Shown: positions 1 through 8,197 of the stretch, piece by piece | Layout of the letters: each line of letters begins with the position of its first letter | Position numbering within the stretch: the stretch's first letter is position 1 | From: Sulfurovum sp. FS08-3 | GTDB taxonomy: Bacteria; Campylobacterota; Campylobacteria; Campylobacterales; Sulfurovaceae | Assembly (NCBI GenBank): GCA_000830175.1 | Contig: JQIS01000001.1 | Location: 97,482-161,481, forward strand | Direction: 5' to 3' | Length of the DNA: 64,000 nucleotides | Translations under genes and position numbers: made by a program | Notes under the pieces: generated by a model | What the model was told of the DNA's origin: nothing | Database searches by the model: none | Seen by the model: the letters and a program-made list of their open reading frames with translations, nothing else

Positions 1-2
1 AC

Positions 3-635
3 ATCGTACTATTAAGCGATGATTGGAAAAAGGCGTTTGAACAGATTGTCAATAGTGAAGGGCGACTCTATGTAGGTAGCCACAGCGATATGATGCAAAA
101 AATCCAACCCGACATCAAAAGACTCTCCAATCAAGTCGATGGCTACACAATGGGGGGGACGCTTTTTAAATCGACCTTTAAAGTAGAAAAGTTTATCTAT
201 CAAGAAAAAGAGTTTGCTCCGTTTCATTTTGAGACATTGACCAAAGTAGTGGCTTTTTGCCAAGCTTTTGAGTTGCCCTATGCGATTGACAAAATCAAAT
301 ATACCAAACACTTTACCCCTATCTTTATTGATCGTGACCTTACCAAAACCCACCCCAAAAACAGCGATCAAGTGATTATTTTTGTCGATAACATTCATGA
401 TATTATTCAAGCTAGGGAGTATATCAAATACAACGGGCAATGGATTAAAAGCATTGTACTCACACCCCCCAATACCAAAATAGCAGAATTTTACGACAAT
501 CCGCACTGGTTCAAAGACTCCAAAGAGGCGATTGAGATACTCAAAAATACCCACTTCAACTACGCTTTTGTCTATACACTTGACAAGAGCATACTCAAAA
601 ATATCAAAGAGGAATATACCCTTTTTGATGTTTAG
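3..635 (+). CDS. Hypothetical protein, 5' end outside the window
   Basis: The frame is open from the first complete codon of the window to a TAG stop, so the gene begins upstream; the first internal Met is at base 90. I recognise no family. The visible 210 residues are soluble, with mixed alpha/beta character and no signal peptide or membrane segment. The middle contains a hydrophobic strand (VIIFVDNIHDII) followed by charged helices, which could be a Rossmann-like fold, but this is only an impression. It lies 37 bases before an MFS transporter gene on the same strand and may share its transcript. Confidence 0.7.
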   Translation: MVLLSDDWKKAFEQIVNSEGRLYVGSHSDMMQKIQPDIKRLSNQVDGYTMGGTLFKSTFKVEKFIYQEKEFAPFHFETLTKVVAFCQAFELPYAIDKIKYTKHFTPIFIDRDLTKTHPKNSDQVIIFVDNIHDIIQAREYIKYNGQWIKSIVLTPPNTKIAEFYDNPHWFKDSKEAIEILKNTHFNYAFVYTLDKSILKNIKEEYTLFDV

Positions 636-672
636 CCTCTTTGCAACATACCCTATCCAACAGTGAGAAACC

Positions 673-2190
673 ATGAAACCTAAAACCCTCCCCCGCTCCC
701 TCTTTGAGGCAGTGATTATGCCCTTTCAAGCCATGAGGCTACGCTATGTCCCGCTTTTGATGATCTATTTTGCCTACGGAGCGACGGCATTTACCGCAAT
801 TGCCGATAGCTTTTTGGTCAAAAAAGAGTTGGCATTGAGTGCTGTGGAGTATATGGAGCTAAGTTTTTGGCTTATGATTCCGTGGAGTATCAAGATGATA
901 TTTGGGCAAATAGTCGATTCGGTGAGCCTTTTGGGATCAAACCGTAAAATCTATGTCTATATCGGGGCGTTGCTTATGACGCTAGGTACTTTGATGATAG
1001 CCGCTATTGCAGGAGATTATGCGTTTTTTAAAGCCTATGACAAAGATGGACTCTATATGATGGCAATGATAGTCATGACCGTTGGTATCGTTTTGCAAGA
1101 TGTGGTAGCCGATACGATGTCCACAGAGGTCACTAAACCCAACCAAAGCGAAGAGGAACGCAAAAAAGAACTCGCTACGATTCAAGTCTTGGCACGGCTC
1201 TCTTTGGCTATGGCAGGGTTTGCGGTATCGGGACTGGGAGGGTGGTTGGCTAGTATCTATAGCTATGAAAAAGTCTTTTTGCTCTCATTGTTTATCCCCA
1301 TTCTCTCCATCATTGGCGTAAGTTTGGTGCAGCTCAACCCCGTCCCTACATCACCTCTCAATAAAAAAATATTCTTTGGTGGGATTGGGTTTGCTTTTTT
1401 TATCATCGCTATGGGGCTTTTGAAAGTGCCTTACTCTCAGGAGATTATCTTTGTTGTCTCACTCATGATTGTTTTGTACATGCTCAAAGAGGTAGTAGGC
1501 GACCTTGATGCCCAAACCGTTCATCATATCAAAATGGCAATGATTGTGATTTTTGTTTACCGTGCTATGCCCTCAGTGGGGCCCTCTTTGCAGTGGTGGG
1601 AGATGGATGTACTAGGCTTTGATGAGGCATTTTTTGGCATTTTGGCACAAATAGGAGCAACGCTTGGGATTATAGGAATGTGGTTAAGCGGTAAATTTAT
1701 CGTCGATAAGTCTATCTCGGGAGTGCTTATTGCTATGACGATTATCTATACCGTTCTCTCCTTTCCGCTGCTTGGGATGTATTATGAGTTTCACACTCTT
1801 TTGGGCATTGATGCCAAAACGGTAGCCCTTATCGATACCGCCCTAGCCTCCCCTTTTGATTACATTGCAGGAGTCATTATGCTCACTCTTGTCGCTATCT
1901 ACGCTCCTGATGGCAAAAAAGCGACGTGGTTTGCTTTGATGGCAAGTTTTATGAATATCGCTCTAGCCGCAGCGAAGCTACTCACCAAATACCTCAACGA
2001 AATCTTTGTCGTCACGCGTGAAATCAAACAAAACGGTGTCATTATCACCCCCGCTGACTACTCGCAACTGGGAATGCTGATGTGGGTGGTGATTATTGTA
2101 GGCTTTGTGGTACCTATTGTGACGATTTGGAAATTCAATCCCGATAGCAACCCAAAAGCTACAACCCCTAACGCAACAAAAGGAGAATAA
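673..2190 (+). CDS. MFS transporter, folate-biopterin (BT1)/AmpG-like
   Basis: A 505-residue integral membrane protein with about 12 hydrophobic segments, the usual MFS size. The N-terminal part holds an amphipathic start, a first membrane helix near residues 25-45, and the stretch QDVVADTMSTEV near residue 145, which resembles the conserved helix-4 region of BT1/folate-biopterin carriers and AmpG-like permeases. The substrate cannot be read from the sequence. It starts 37 bases after the previous gene and ends 3 bases before the protease gene that follows, whose Shine-Dalgarno AGGAG lies inside the end of this gene, so the two are probably co-transcribed and translationally linked. Confidence 0.75.
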   Translation: MKPKTLPRSLFEAVIMPFQAMRLRYVPLLMIYFAYGATAFTAIADSFLVKKELALSAVEYMELSFWLMIPWSIKMIFGQIVDSVSLLGSNRKIYVYIGALLMTLGTLMIAAIAGDYAFFKAYDKDGLYMMAMIVMTVGIVLQDVVADTMSTEVTKPNQSEEERKKELATIQVLARLSLAMAGFAVSGLGGWLASIYSYEKVFLLSLFIPILSIIGVSLVQLNPVPTSPLNKKIFFGGIGFAFFIIAMGLLKVPYSQEIIFVVSLMIVLYMLKEVVGDLDAQTVHHIKMAMIVIFVYRAMPSVGPSLQWWEMDVLGFDEAFFGILAQIGATLGIIGMWLSGKFIVDKSISGVLIAMTIIYTVLSFPLLGMYYEFHTLLGIDAKTVALIDTALASPFDYIAGVIMLTLVAIYAPDGKKATWFALMASFMNIALAAAKLLTKYLNEIFVVTREIKQNGVIITPADYSQLGMLMWVVIIVGFVVPIVTIWKFNPDSNPKATTPNATKGE

Positions 2191-2193
2191 CAA

Positions 2194-3672
2194 ATGGGAA
2201 AAATGTTTCAAAGAGCCGATGGTTCACAATACAGTTTAGTAGGGTACAAATACCAAAAACCCAGTGCCAACGCCAAAAAATATACCAACAACAATGCAAA
2301 TCAAAAACTTCCACCCAAAGTAGATTTGCGTAAACTCCTCACACCTATTGAAGATCAAGACCAAACCAACAGTTGCGTAGCCCACGCCGTTGCGGGCGCT
2401 TATGAGTATCTAGCCAAACAACATCTTGAAAAAGATTACGATGTAAGCCGTATGTTTATCTACTACAACGCACGCTATTTGGATACAGACGATGATGAAG
2501 AGATAGAGGATGATGGTAGCTATATCCAAAAAGCTATCGAGGGACTCAAAGAGTACGGTGCGTGTGCGGAGGCATCCTATCCTTTTAATTTAGACAACAT
2601 CAACGAAGAACCCCATCAAGAGGCGTACGATGAGGGGGCAAACTTTTTGGTTGAAGATACCCAATTTGTCCAAACCGATCTATCGACATGGAAAAGTTGT
2701 TTAGCCAATGGCAACCCTATTGTATTTGCCGTTCAACTCTATCAATCCTTTGAGAAGCAGAGCAAAAAAGGCGTTGTGCCTATGCCCACACCCAAAGAGT
2801 CAAGTCGTGGTTCACACGGCGTTCATGCGATGTTGGCGGTAGGGTATAGCGACAAAGATAGATGCTTTATTGTACGAAACTCGTGGGGCAAAGATTGGGG
2901 CGATAAGGGGTATTGCTATATGCCCTATGACTATTTGATAGGCGAAGATCACAATTGCGACGATTCGTGGATTATCAAACAGCTCAATAATGTCGATTTG
3001 GATACCGATAGCTATTGGTACGACGATGAGGAGTCGGTTGTGGGTGATTACGATACGGAGCTTTCCCAAATGACTCAAGAGGATTATGAGGCTATGATAG
3101 ATGATATGGGCGATTATCTATTGGAGTATCGCATTGCCTTGCTCTTTTTGTACGCCTCTTATGCCGATGGTGAGGTGAGCGATGAGGAGTATGAGAGCTT
3201 GGGTGAGTATATGGATGATATTTTGGTCAAAATTGACTCCAATTTGAAATCTTCAAAAGTATTAAAATTTGCCATGCAAGATGTTGATAACAAAGAGTTG
3301 ATAGAGGAGACTATAGAACTCTTTAGACAATACTTCTCGCATGATTTTTTGGTCAATCTTATTGCTCAAATCGAAGAGGTAGCGATGGTCGATGAACTTT
3401 CTAATAAAGAGAGTCGTATCATTGAAAAACTCATGGATGCATGGGGTGTAACCGAAGATGATTACGAATACGAAGAAGATGATGAAGAAGATGATGAAGA
3501 GGATGATGAAGAGGATGATGAAGACGAAGATGAAGAGGATGATGAAGACGAAGAGGACGAGGACGAGCATGAAGATGATGAGTATGAAGATGATGAAGAA
3601 GAGTTAGTAGATAATGAAGAGTCGCACGAGGATGATGAAGCCACACCACGTATTGTAGGAAGAAGGGGCTAG
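2194..3672 (+). CDS. Papain-like (C1A) cysteine protease with TerB-like domain and polyacidic tail
   Basis: Residues about 40-270 form a C1A peptidase domain: the nucleophile Cys is in QTNSCVAHAVAGAYEYL, the catalytic His in GVHAMLAVGY and the Asn in VRNSWGKDWGDKGY. No signal peptide or propeptide is evident, so it is probably cytoplasmic and made active. Residues about 310-425 resemble a TerB domain, with the paired acidic motifs YADGEVSDEE and MVDELSNKES that in TerB proteins bind metal. The last 65 residues are almost entirely Asp/Glu and end in a basic RIVGRRG. The start is supported by AGGAG 8 bases upstream. I know of protease-TerB fusions only in general terms; the target is unknown. 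A link to tellurite or stress response is inference from the TerB domain. Confidence 0.8.
   Translation: MGKMFQRADGSQYSLVGYKYQKPSANAKKYTNNNANQKLPPKVDLRKLLTPIEDQDQTNSCVAHAVAGAYEYLAKQHLEKDYDVSRMFIYYNARYLDTDDDEEIEDDGSYIQKAIEGLKEYGACAEASYPFNLDNINEEPHQEAYDEGANFLVEDTQFVQTDLSTWKSCLANGNPIVFAVQLYQSFEKQSKKGVVPMPTPKESSRGSHGVHAMLAVGYSDKDRCFIVRNSWGKDWGDKGYCYMPYDYLIGEDHNCDDSWIIKQLNNVDLDTDSYWYDDEESVVGDYDTELSQMTQEDYEAMIDDMGDYLLEYRIALLFLYASYADGEVSDEEYESLGEYMDDILVKIDSNLKSSKVLKFAMQDVDNKELIEETIELFRQYFSHDFLVNLIAQIEEVAMVDELSNKESRIIEKLMDAWGVTEDDYEYEEDDEEDDEEDDEEDDEDEDEEDDEDEEDEDEHEDDEYEDDEEELVDNEESHEDDEATPRIVGRRG
3466..3612 (+). repeat. Low-complexity GAT/GAA/GAG tract coding for a polyacidic tail
   Basis: Irregular 6- to 9-base repeats of gatgaa/gaggat inside the protease gene code for runs of Asp and Glu. 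The reverse strand of this tract is an artificial Ser/His-rich frame with no ribosome binding site. Such tracts can change length by slippage; lengths divisible by three would keep the frame. Confidence 0.8.
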
Positions 3673-3739
3673 AAGAGCGTTTGTGTAAAGGTCTCCTATC
3701 TTTAAAAGACCTTGCACACTTCAAGAAAAAATTTGATAT

Positions 3740-3848
3740 TTCGTAGGTTTAGTATCGCCAAACAATAGATAAAGCCTATCCTATGGATACGATATATTAA
3801 GTTTTAAGCGTTTGGCGATGCCTAATCTACAAAGTGCGTAACATCAGT
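3740..3848. repeat. MITE-like palindromic element, core type A
   Basis: Two imperfect 24-base arms (3740-3763 and 3810-3833, centred on ATCGCCAAAC/GTTTGGCGAT) form a long stem around a 46-base loop. The right arm is followed directly by GTGCGTAACATCAGT, the same terminal sequence that ends the other palindromic elements of this window. The matching left terminus is not recognisable, so this copy may be truncated on the left or a hybrid. It lies in a 320-base gene-free stretch between the convergent protease gene and the small exported peptide gene; nothing else was seen in that stretch. Confidence 0.6.
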
Positions 3849-3962
3849 TAAAATAGAGGAGAGCATAACTCTTGAGTGTGTTGCTTTTTACAATCAAATA
3901 GGTATCTATCAAAAATAGAAAAGATGAGAAAGTTTAAAAAGGGAGTTTGGTAGATAGAGAGT

Positions 3963-3985
3963 GTAGAGTAGCAAAGCTACTCTAC
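3963..3985. terminator. Hairpin downstream of the small exported peptide gene
   Basis: A perfect 10-bp stem (GTAGAGTAGC, loop AAA, GCTACTCTAC) lies 8 bases beyond the stop of the minus-strand peptide gene. There is no clear T-run on either side, so it may stabilise a 3' end rather than terminate by itself. Confidence 0.5.
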
Positions 3986-3992
3986 GGATTAA

Positions 3993-4103
3993 TTACTCAG
4001 CAACTGTAGTATTGGCTTCAGTTGTGTTTGTTTCAGCAGTTGCTGTTTCAGCAAACGCAAGTGTAGCAACGAAAAGTGCAACGAAAACGATAGCTTTTTT
4101 CAT
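3993..4103 (-). CDS. Small exported peptide, 36 residues
   Basis: A short frame with a very good Shine-Dalgarno (AAAAGGAGAAAAAT before the ATG) codes for MKKAIVFVALFVATLAFA followed by ETATAETNTTEANTTVAE. The first 18 residues are a typical Sec signal peptide with an Ala-x-Ala type cleavage site (AFA). The mature part would be only about 18 residues, rich in Thr, Glu and Ala. No family is recognised. An AT-rich upstream region could hold its promoter. Similar short Ala/Thr-rich secreted peptides exist in bacteria, but no function is claimed. Confidence 0.6.
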   Translation of the reverse strand: MKKAIVFVALFVATLAFAETATAETNTTEANTTVAE

Positions 4104-4257
4104 ATTTTTCTCCTTTTATAAGATGTGGAATTATACACTATTTTTGAGCCAAATGCATCAAATAATTGTGATATTTTTTTAACAATATGATTTTTTTTAC
4201 TCTTACTCATTATCTTTTCAAAGAGCCTCACAAAAAGCTCTTTTTTCTTTTAAAAAA

Positions 4258-4296
4258 GGGTTGTCTTATCGCCAATCATTGATTTTGGGACAACCC
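4258..4296 (-). terminator. Rho-independent terminator of the ankyrin/ybaB/panD genes
   Basis: Read on the minus strand, GGGTTGTC pairs with GACAACCC over a 23-base loop and is followed by six T. It starts at the last base of the ankyrin gene stop codon, so it ends the panD-ybaB-ankyrin transcript. Confidence 0.7.
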
Positions 4297-4844
4297 TACT
4301 CCTCGGAATAGAGATTATGCCTTCCGCCCTTTTGGCTCAAAAACTCTACCACCTTTTTTTGTCCCAACCGTTTGGCGTAATCTTTGGCACTCATGCCTGA
4401 TTTATCGACTTTGTTGATATCAGCACCGTGATTGAGCAACGTTTCGATGATAGCCAAATCACTAAAACAACACGCCAACATCAAAGGGTTAATACCGCTT
4501 CGTCTTTGGGTCTCATTGACGCTAATGCCCTCTTTGATAACAAAATCAACCACATCGTTGCGTTTAAATTTGATAGCTACATCCAAAGCACTCAATCCAT
4601 CTTCGTTGAGTCCATGAATATCAACCCCATAACGCATCAAAAGCTCAATAAGTTCGACACTCGCATATCGCCTAATGGCGTAAAACAAAATAGGCGTCTC
4701 ATCGGGTTCGTCAAGCTCATACTCTTGCCCAAGCACAACAGGCAAGGAGAGGTCGTATCCCTCTTGAAGGTATTTTTCAAGCACAACCAACGCATCGTTA
4801 TCAATCGCTTCAAGCACTTTGCTCGTCATTTGAGACTTTTGCAT
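4296..4844 (-). CDS. Ankyrin repeat protein
   Basis: A 182-residue soluble protein with four ankyrin-type repeats, visible as TPILFYAIRRYASVELIELL, GLSALDVAIKFKRNDVVDFV, GINPLMLACCFSDLAIIETL and GMSAKDYAKRLGQKKVVEFL. Ankyrin repeats bind other proteins; no enzyme domain is present. The ATG chosen starts one base after the stop of ybaB, which fits translational coupling; a longer frame exists upstream but its extra residues only mirror the ybaB 3' end. A second Met six codons further in is possible. It is the last gene of the panD-ybaB-ankyrin group and is followed by a terminator. Confidence 0.8.
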   Translation of the reverse strand: MQKSQMTSKVLEAIDNDALVVLEKYLQEGYDLSLPVVLGQEYELDEPDETPILFYAIRRYASVELIELLMRYGVDIHGLNEDGLSALDVAIKFKRNDVVDFVIKEGISVNETQRRSGINPLMLACCFSDLAIIETLLNHGADINKVDKSGMSAKDYAKRLGQKKVVEFLSQKGGRHNLYSEE

Positions 4845-4845
4845 C

Positions 4846-5163
4846 TTATTTAAAAGCCCCCAAACCGCCCAAACCGCCAAGCATTCCCATGGCTTGTGAT
4901 TTTTTATTATCCTCTACCATTTTGTTTATATCGTTCATGGTTGAAATAAGGAGTATCTGCAAAGACTCTTTGTCTTCAAGCAACGAATCATCGATAGTAA
5001 TATCAAGAATTTCACCCTCTCCATTCGCCTCAATCTCAACCATACCTCCACCGCCTTTGGCTTTGAGGCGTATCAACTTCACCTCTTCTTGCATTTTGTT
5101 GGCTTGAGCTTGTAGTTGCTCCATCATCTTGCCCATTTTGGACATATCAAAACCCTCAAACAT
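4846..5163 (-). CDS. ybaB: YbaB/EbfC family nucleoid-associated protein
   Basis: 105 residues, the usual family length. The N-terminal helix is rich in Met, Gln and Lys (MGKMMEQLQAQANKMQEEV), followed by the typical GGGGMVEIEANGEGEILDITID strand region and a C-terminal helix ending in a Gly/Leu-rich tail (MGMLGGLGGLGAFK). The family forms tweezer-like dimers that bind DNA and is often found near dnaX/recR, but here it stands between panD and an ankyrin gene. Nine bases separate it from panD, with the Shine-Dalgarno AAGGAA before its ATG. Confidence 0.93.
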   Translation of the reverse strand: MFEGFDMSKMGKMMEQLQAQANKMQEEVKLIRLKAKGGGGMVEIEANGEGEILDITIDDSLLEDKESLQILLISTMNDINKMVEDNKKSQAMGMLGGLGGLGAFK

Positions 5164-5172
5164 TATTTTCCT

Positions 5173-5541
5173 TTATTCTAGCCCTTCAAATTCTTGAGCT
5201 ATAGCATTATCCTCTTCGACTATAACCACTTTTGGCTTAAAGTTGTCTGCCTCATCAGGGGTCATATTGGTATAGGCGATGATAATAATCTTATCTCCTG
5301 CGTGTGCTTTTCGAGCCGCTGCACCGTTGATACAAATATCTCTTTTACCTCGCTCTCCTGCAATAATATAGGTAGAAAATCGCTCACCGTTATTGATATT
5401 GACAATATCAACCTTCTGCCCCACACGCATATTGGCAGCATCAAGCAACTCTTGATCAATCGTAATAGAACCTACATAGTTTAAATTGGCATCGGTGACT
5501 GTGGCTCTGTGAATTTTGCTATAAAGCATCTCAATAGTCAT
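5173..5541 (-). CDS. panD: Aspartate 1-decarboxylase (pyruvoyl enzyme)
   Basis: Makes beta-alanine from L-aspartate for pantothenate and coenzyme A synthesis in the cytoplasm. The 122-residue proenzyme carries the self-cleavage site YVGS, where Gly24-Ser25 breaks and Ser25 becomes the pyruvoyl group. The substrate-binding region [14 protein letters not shown] and the [12 protein letters not shown] loop are present. Length and motifs agree with a complete enzyme. The other pantothenate genes are not in the window. Confidence 0.96.
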   Translation of the reverse strand: MTIEMLYSKIHRATVTDANLNYVGSITIDQELLDAANMRVGQKVDIVNINNGERFSTYIIAGERGKRDICINGAAARKAHAGDKIIIIAYTNMTPDEADNFKPKVVIVEEDNAIAQEFEGLE

Positions 5542-5577
5542 TCATCATATCCTTTAATCTCTTTTATATCTTTTTAT

Positions 5578-5709
5578 CTGATGTTACACAAAAATAGAAG
5601 CAAAGCCCCTATTTTTGGCAGGGACACAAGTGTCCCTTGCGACCCCCTAAAGCTACCCGCATAGCGGGAGAACGACAAGGTTTTACGCACTTTAAGTGCG
5701 TAAAGTCAG
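5578..5709. repeat. MITE-like palindromic element, core type B, copy 1
   Basis: The element runs from CTGATGTTAC to GTAAAGTCAG. Inside are several short hairpins: a stem with AAAATAG/CTATTTT arms, AGGGACAC/GTGTCCCT, CCCGC/GCGGG, and TTTACGCAC paired with GTGCGTAAA near the right end. A second copy with the same order of hairpins lies at 33841-33973 in the opposite orientation. It fills the space between the minus-strand panD group and the minus-strand ferredoxin gene. Confidence 0.75.
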
Positions 5710-5781
5710 TTTATATTATACCAAAATCGGGGGTTAATAGATTAATTGGGGGAGTGCGGAGTGCAAATTGATGAGCAAAAC

Positions 5782-5800
5782 CCTAAGCGTTTGGCTTAGG
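5782..5800 (-). terminator. Hairpin after the ferredoxin-like gene
   Basis: CCTAAGC pairs with GCTTAGG across a 5-base loop, 10 bases beyond the stop of the minus-strand gene and followed on that strand by GTTTTG. A plausible weak intrinsic terminator. Confidence 0.55.
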
Positions 5801-5809
5801 ATTCTAGTA

Positions 5810-6187
5810 TTAACGTGCCATTTGAGCTGGAGAGATAGGCTCACCCCACATCTGCTCATTAATGACATACTCTTGCACAACACTGCCACCAATAATATGC
5901 TCTTCAATGATACGATCAATCTTCTCTTTGGTCAAACCTACATACATCGTATGCCCCGGTTCTACAAGCATTACGGGACCTTGTTGGCAACGACCAAGAC
6001 ATCCTGTTTGAATAGGAGTTACAGTACCGATAATCCCTTTTTGCATCAATCTTTGCCCAAGGTGAGCAAAAAGCTCTATTGATTGGGGGTTGTTTTGACT
6101 TACACAGCTAGGCTTTGGCATACCTGGAGGTGCACTTTGCTGACACTTGAAGATATAAAAAGCGGGTTGTGGAATAGCCATCATCAT
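5810..6187 (-). CDS. Thioredoxin-fold (2Fe-2S) ferredoxin
   Basis: 125 residues with the four-cysteine arrangement of the thioredoxin-like [2Fe-2S] ferredoxins: Cys15 in FKCQQS, Cys28 in KPSCVSQ, then TGCLGRCQQGP with two Cys four apart. The region PGHTMYVGLTKEKIDRIIEEH is the usual C-terminal part of that fold. It probably moves electrons in the cytoplasm; the partner is not visible. Start chosen at the first of three Met codons because AAGGAT lies at the right distance upstream. It is divergent from pgsA. Confidence 0.85.
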   Translation of the reverse strand: MMMAIPQPAFYIFKCQQSAPPGMPKPSCVSQNNPQSIELFAHLGQRLMQKGIIGTVTPIQTGCLGRCQQGPVMLVEPGHTMYVGLTKEKIDRIIEEHIIGGSVVQEYVINEQMWGEPISPAQMAR

Positions 6188-6318
6188 ATTTTATCCTTGT
6201 TTTGGGTTAATTAGGAGTAATTTACTCTTGTTTTGAAATGATACCAAAAAAACCTCTATTTAACTTTAAAGCACAACAAGTTGGATATACTTATAAAACT
6301 ATTTTCTTTGGAGTCTCA

Positions 6319-6879
6319 ATGAAACGCAATCAAATCTACAACATTCCCAATCTTTTGGCATTTATCCGATTGATGCTTGCACCTTTGATGTTTTTCTTGC
6401 TTGTCAATCGAGATGCCTCTTTTTTGGTCGGTATTGACCCCTCATGGCTCGATTTTTTTGCGGCGTTTATCTTTGTCATTGCTAGTATTACCGATTTTTT
6501 TGATGGTCTTATCGCACGTACGTTTGATCAAATCACCATGGTGGGCAAAATCCTTGACCCCTTAGCCGACAAAATGCTCACCCTTGCGGGATTTTTGGGA
6601 CTGATGATGCTTGAACGAGCCGATAGTTGGGTGGTCTTTTTGATTTTGACACGAGAGCTTTTTATTACAGGATTGCGTGTTTCGGCGGTGAGTCAAAATA
6701 TCGATATAGCAGCCTCAATGGCGGGTAAAATCAAAACCGTAGTGCAGATGATAGCCATTGGATTTTTGCTTATGGGGTGGTGCTGTGGGGAGGTTTTGCT
6801 CTATATTGCCCTAGCTTTGACACTCTATTCGGGCTATGAGTATGTGCGAGATTTCTTTAGAGGCATAGAGCTATCATGA
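6319..6879 (+). CDS. pgsA: CDP-diacylglycerol-glycerol-3-phosphate 3-phosphatidyltransferase
   Basis: Membrane enzyme of phosphatidylglycerol synthesis. It has about five hydrophobic helices and the full CDP-alcohol phosphotransferase signature in D-FFDG-LIAR-(x8)-VG-KILDPLADK, with all conserved Asp, Gly and Arg residues. An upstream extension of 27 codons exists in frame, but the ATG preceded by GGAGT and followed by MKRNQIYNIPNLLAFIRLML fits the normal family start. It overlaps the next gene by four bases (ATGA). Confidence 0.93.
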   Translation: MKRNQIYNIPNLLAFIRLMLAPLMFFLLVNRDASFLVGIDPSWLDFFAAFIFVIASITDFFDGLIARTFDQITMVGKILDPLADKMLTLAGFLGLMMLERADSWVVFLILTRELFITGLRVSAVSQNIDIAASMAGKIKTVVQMIAIGFLLMGWCCGEVLLYIALALTLYSGYEYVRDFFRGIELS

Positions 6880-7553
6880 AACGCCTTAGAGATGCTCTAT
6901 TGCTCAAACAGCTCTACCAACTCAAAGATTTGGATTATCAATACATTGATTTAAACCTCGAAGATAACGCAACCAATGACCCTACCTCTTTGCCCGATAC
7001 CCTACCCCAGCTCAACACCCTTATGGCATCGTGTCATTTGTGCAGCATCTCCAAAGTACGCCAAAACGTCGTTGTTGGTACGGGAAGTGCGCAAGCCACT
7101 ATTGTTTTTGTAGGTTTTAAGCCCACCATGGTAGATAGCTCCAATCGCAACATACTAAGCGGCTCCAAAGGCGAAATGCTTGTAAAGATTATCGAAAATG
7201 TATTGCAAATCCCTCGTGAAAATGTCTATATCACCAATCTTATCAAGTGCTACCCCAAAAACGACAAAACCATTGAAGCAAGTGAGGTTTACAGTTGTCT
7301 AAGCTACCTCCAAAAAGAGCTTGAGATCATTCATCCCAAAATCGTCGTAACGATGGGATGGGAAGCGTTTCATTACCTTACACAAGAGAGTATCACCCTA
7401 GAAGAGGTACATGGCAAAATCATTCAACACGAAAAGTTTGCCCTTATGCCTATCTATGATTTGACACACGTCCTCAAAAACCCCTCTCTCAAAAAGAACC
7501 TCTACGGCGATATGCTTAGGCTCAAAGAGTTTATAGGGAGAGGGAAAAATTGA
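6876..7553 (+). CDS. Uracil-DNA glycosylase family 4-like (4Fe-4S) protein
   Basis: 225 residues. Four cysteines in the iron-sulfur pattern of family 4 glycosylases are present: CHLC near residue 53, the Cys in YITNLIKCYP, and Cys in VYSCLSYL. The strand ATIVFVGFKPT and the GSKGEML segment align with the usual active-site loop and the GxxG motif, but GEAPG is replaced by GFKPT, and the HPS motif near the C-terminus is replaced by LTHVLKNPS. It may be a divergent glycosylase of the epsilon group or a protein that lost activity. The start overlaps the pgsA stop. Confidence 0.75.
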   Translation: MKRLRDALLLKQLYQLKDLDYQYIDLNLEDNATNDPTSLPDTLPQLNTLMASCHLCSISKVRQNVVVGTGSAQATIVFVGFKPTMVDSSNRNILSGSKGEMLVKIIENVLQIPRENVYITNLIKCYPKNDKTIEASEVYSCLSYLQKELEIIHPKIVVTMGWEAFHYLTQESITLEEVHGKIIQHEKFALMPIYDLTHVLKNPSLKKNLYGDMLRLKEFIGRGKN

Positions 7554-7574
7554 TTTTTGAGTAGTAAGCTGTAG

Positions 7575-7592
7575 GTTCGGCTTTAGCCGAAC
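7575..7592. terminator. Hairpin between convergent genes
   Basis: Perfect 8-bp stem GTTCGGCT/AGCCGAAC with a TT loop, placed between the plus-strand glycosylase gene and the minus-strand lipoprotein gene. No strong T-run; it may act as a two-way terminator or be a short dispersed repeat. Confidence 0.5.
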
Positions 7593-7650
7593 ATTTAAAA
7601 GTTATTGAATGTCTCTAACTGATGGCTTTTAACCACCAAAGCTTCTTTTG

Positions 7651-8019
7651 CTAATTTGCGGTTAATGTTACCGTTACTGTCTCGCCACACTCCACATAAA
7701 CATCTGGAATCAACCATTCGCTAGAACCCAATATTCCCTTGGCATTCACATCAATCATTCTATCGCACAGCGTAGTAACAAAATCAACTTTGCTATTGCT
7801 TTTAATGTATTGGTCACTTGTAATCATATCATTACCCCAACTACTACTAGCAACATCTTTAAAGTAGAGTTGATATACGTCAATAGTGGTTGTGTTATTA
7901 ATACGAACCGTAGCCGTTGTAGCTCCATCATCAAAAATATCATTGAGTCCACCCTCTCCGCCTCCACAACCAAACATAAACAAACTACTTGTAATCACAA
8001 TCAAACTTTTGATTTTCAT
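7651..8019 (-). CDS. Small lipoprotein of unknown function
   Basis: 122 residues starting MKIKSLIVITSSLFMFGCGGG, a lipoprotein signal peptide with the lipobox FMFGC. The mature part begins with a Gly-rich linker and then a beta-rich domain (TATVRINNTTTIDVYQLYFKD ... GETVTVTLTAN) with two further Cys that could pair. The start is set by AGGAG nine bases upstream; a longer frame reaching base 8145 has no ribosome site. No family recognised. It is divergent from the HTH/CHAT gene group. Confidence 0.75.
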   Translation of the reverse strand: MKIKSLIVITSSLFMFGCGGGEGGLNDIFDDGATTATVRINNTTTIDVYQLYFKDVASSSWGNDMITSDQYIKSNSKVDFVTTLCDRMIDVNAKGILGSSEWLIPDVYVECGETVTVTLTAN

Positions 8020-8197
8020 CAATGTACACTCCTTTAAAATTATAATACCCAAAGTATAAAATAAATTTTTAAAGGACTTTATGAAACTTTGGTGTAATGT
8101 TGGTGAAAAGTTTGGTGTAAATCTATCTTTTGGTCTAAAAAACAAGCTAACTTGTATTACTATATAATTTTAAAAATATTAATGAAAGATAGTGATA

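Noticed and set aside
3431-3724. Ser-rich and His/Arg-rich reading frames opposite the acidic tail
   Set aside because: They are mirror images of the GAT/GAA repeat, have no ribosome site and no known family.
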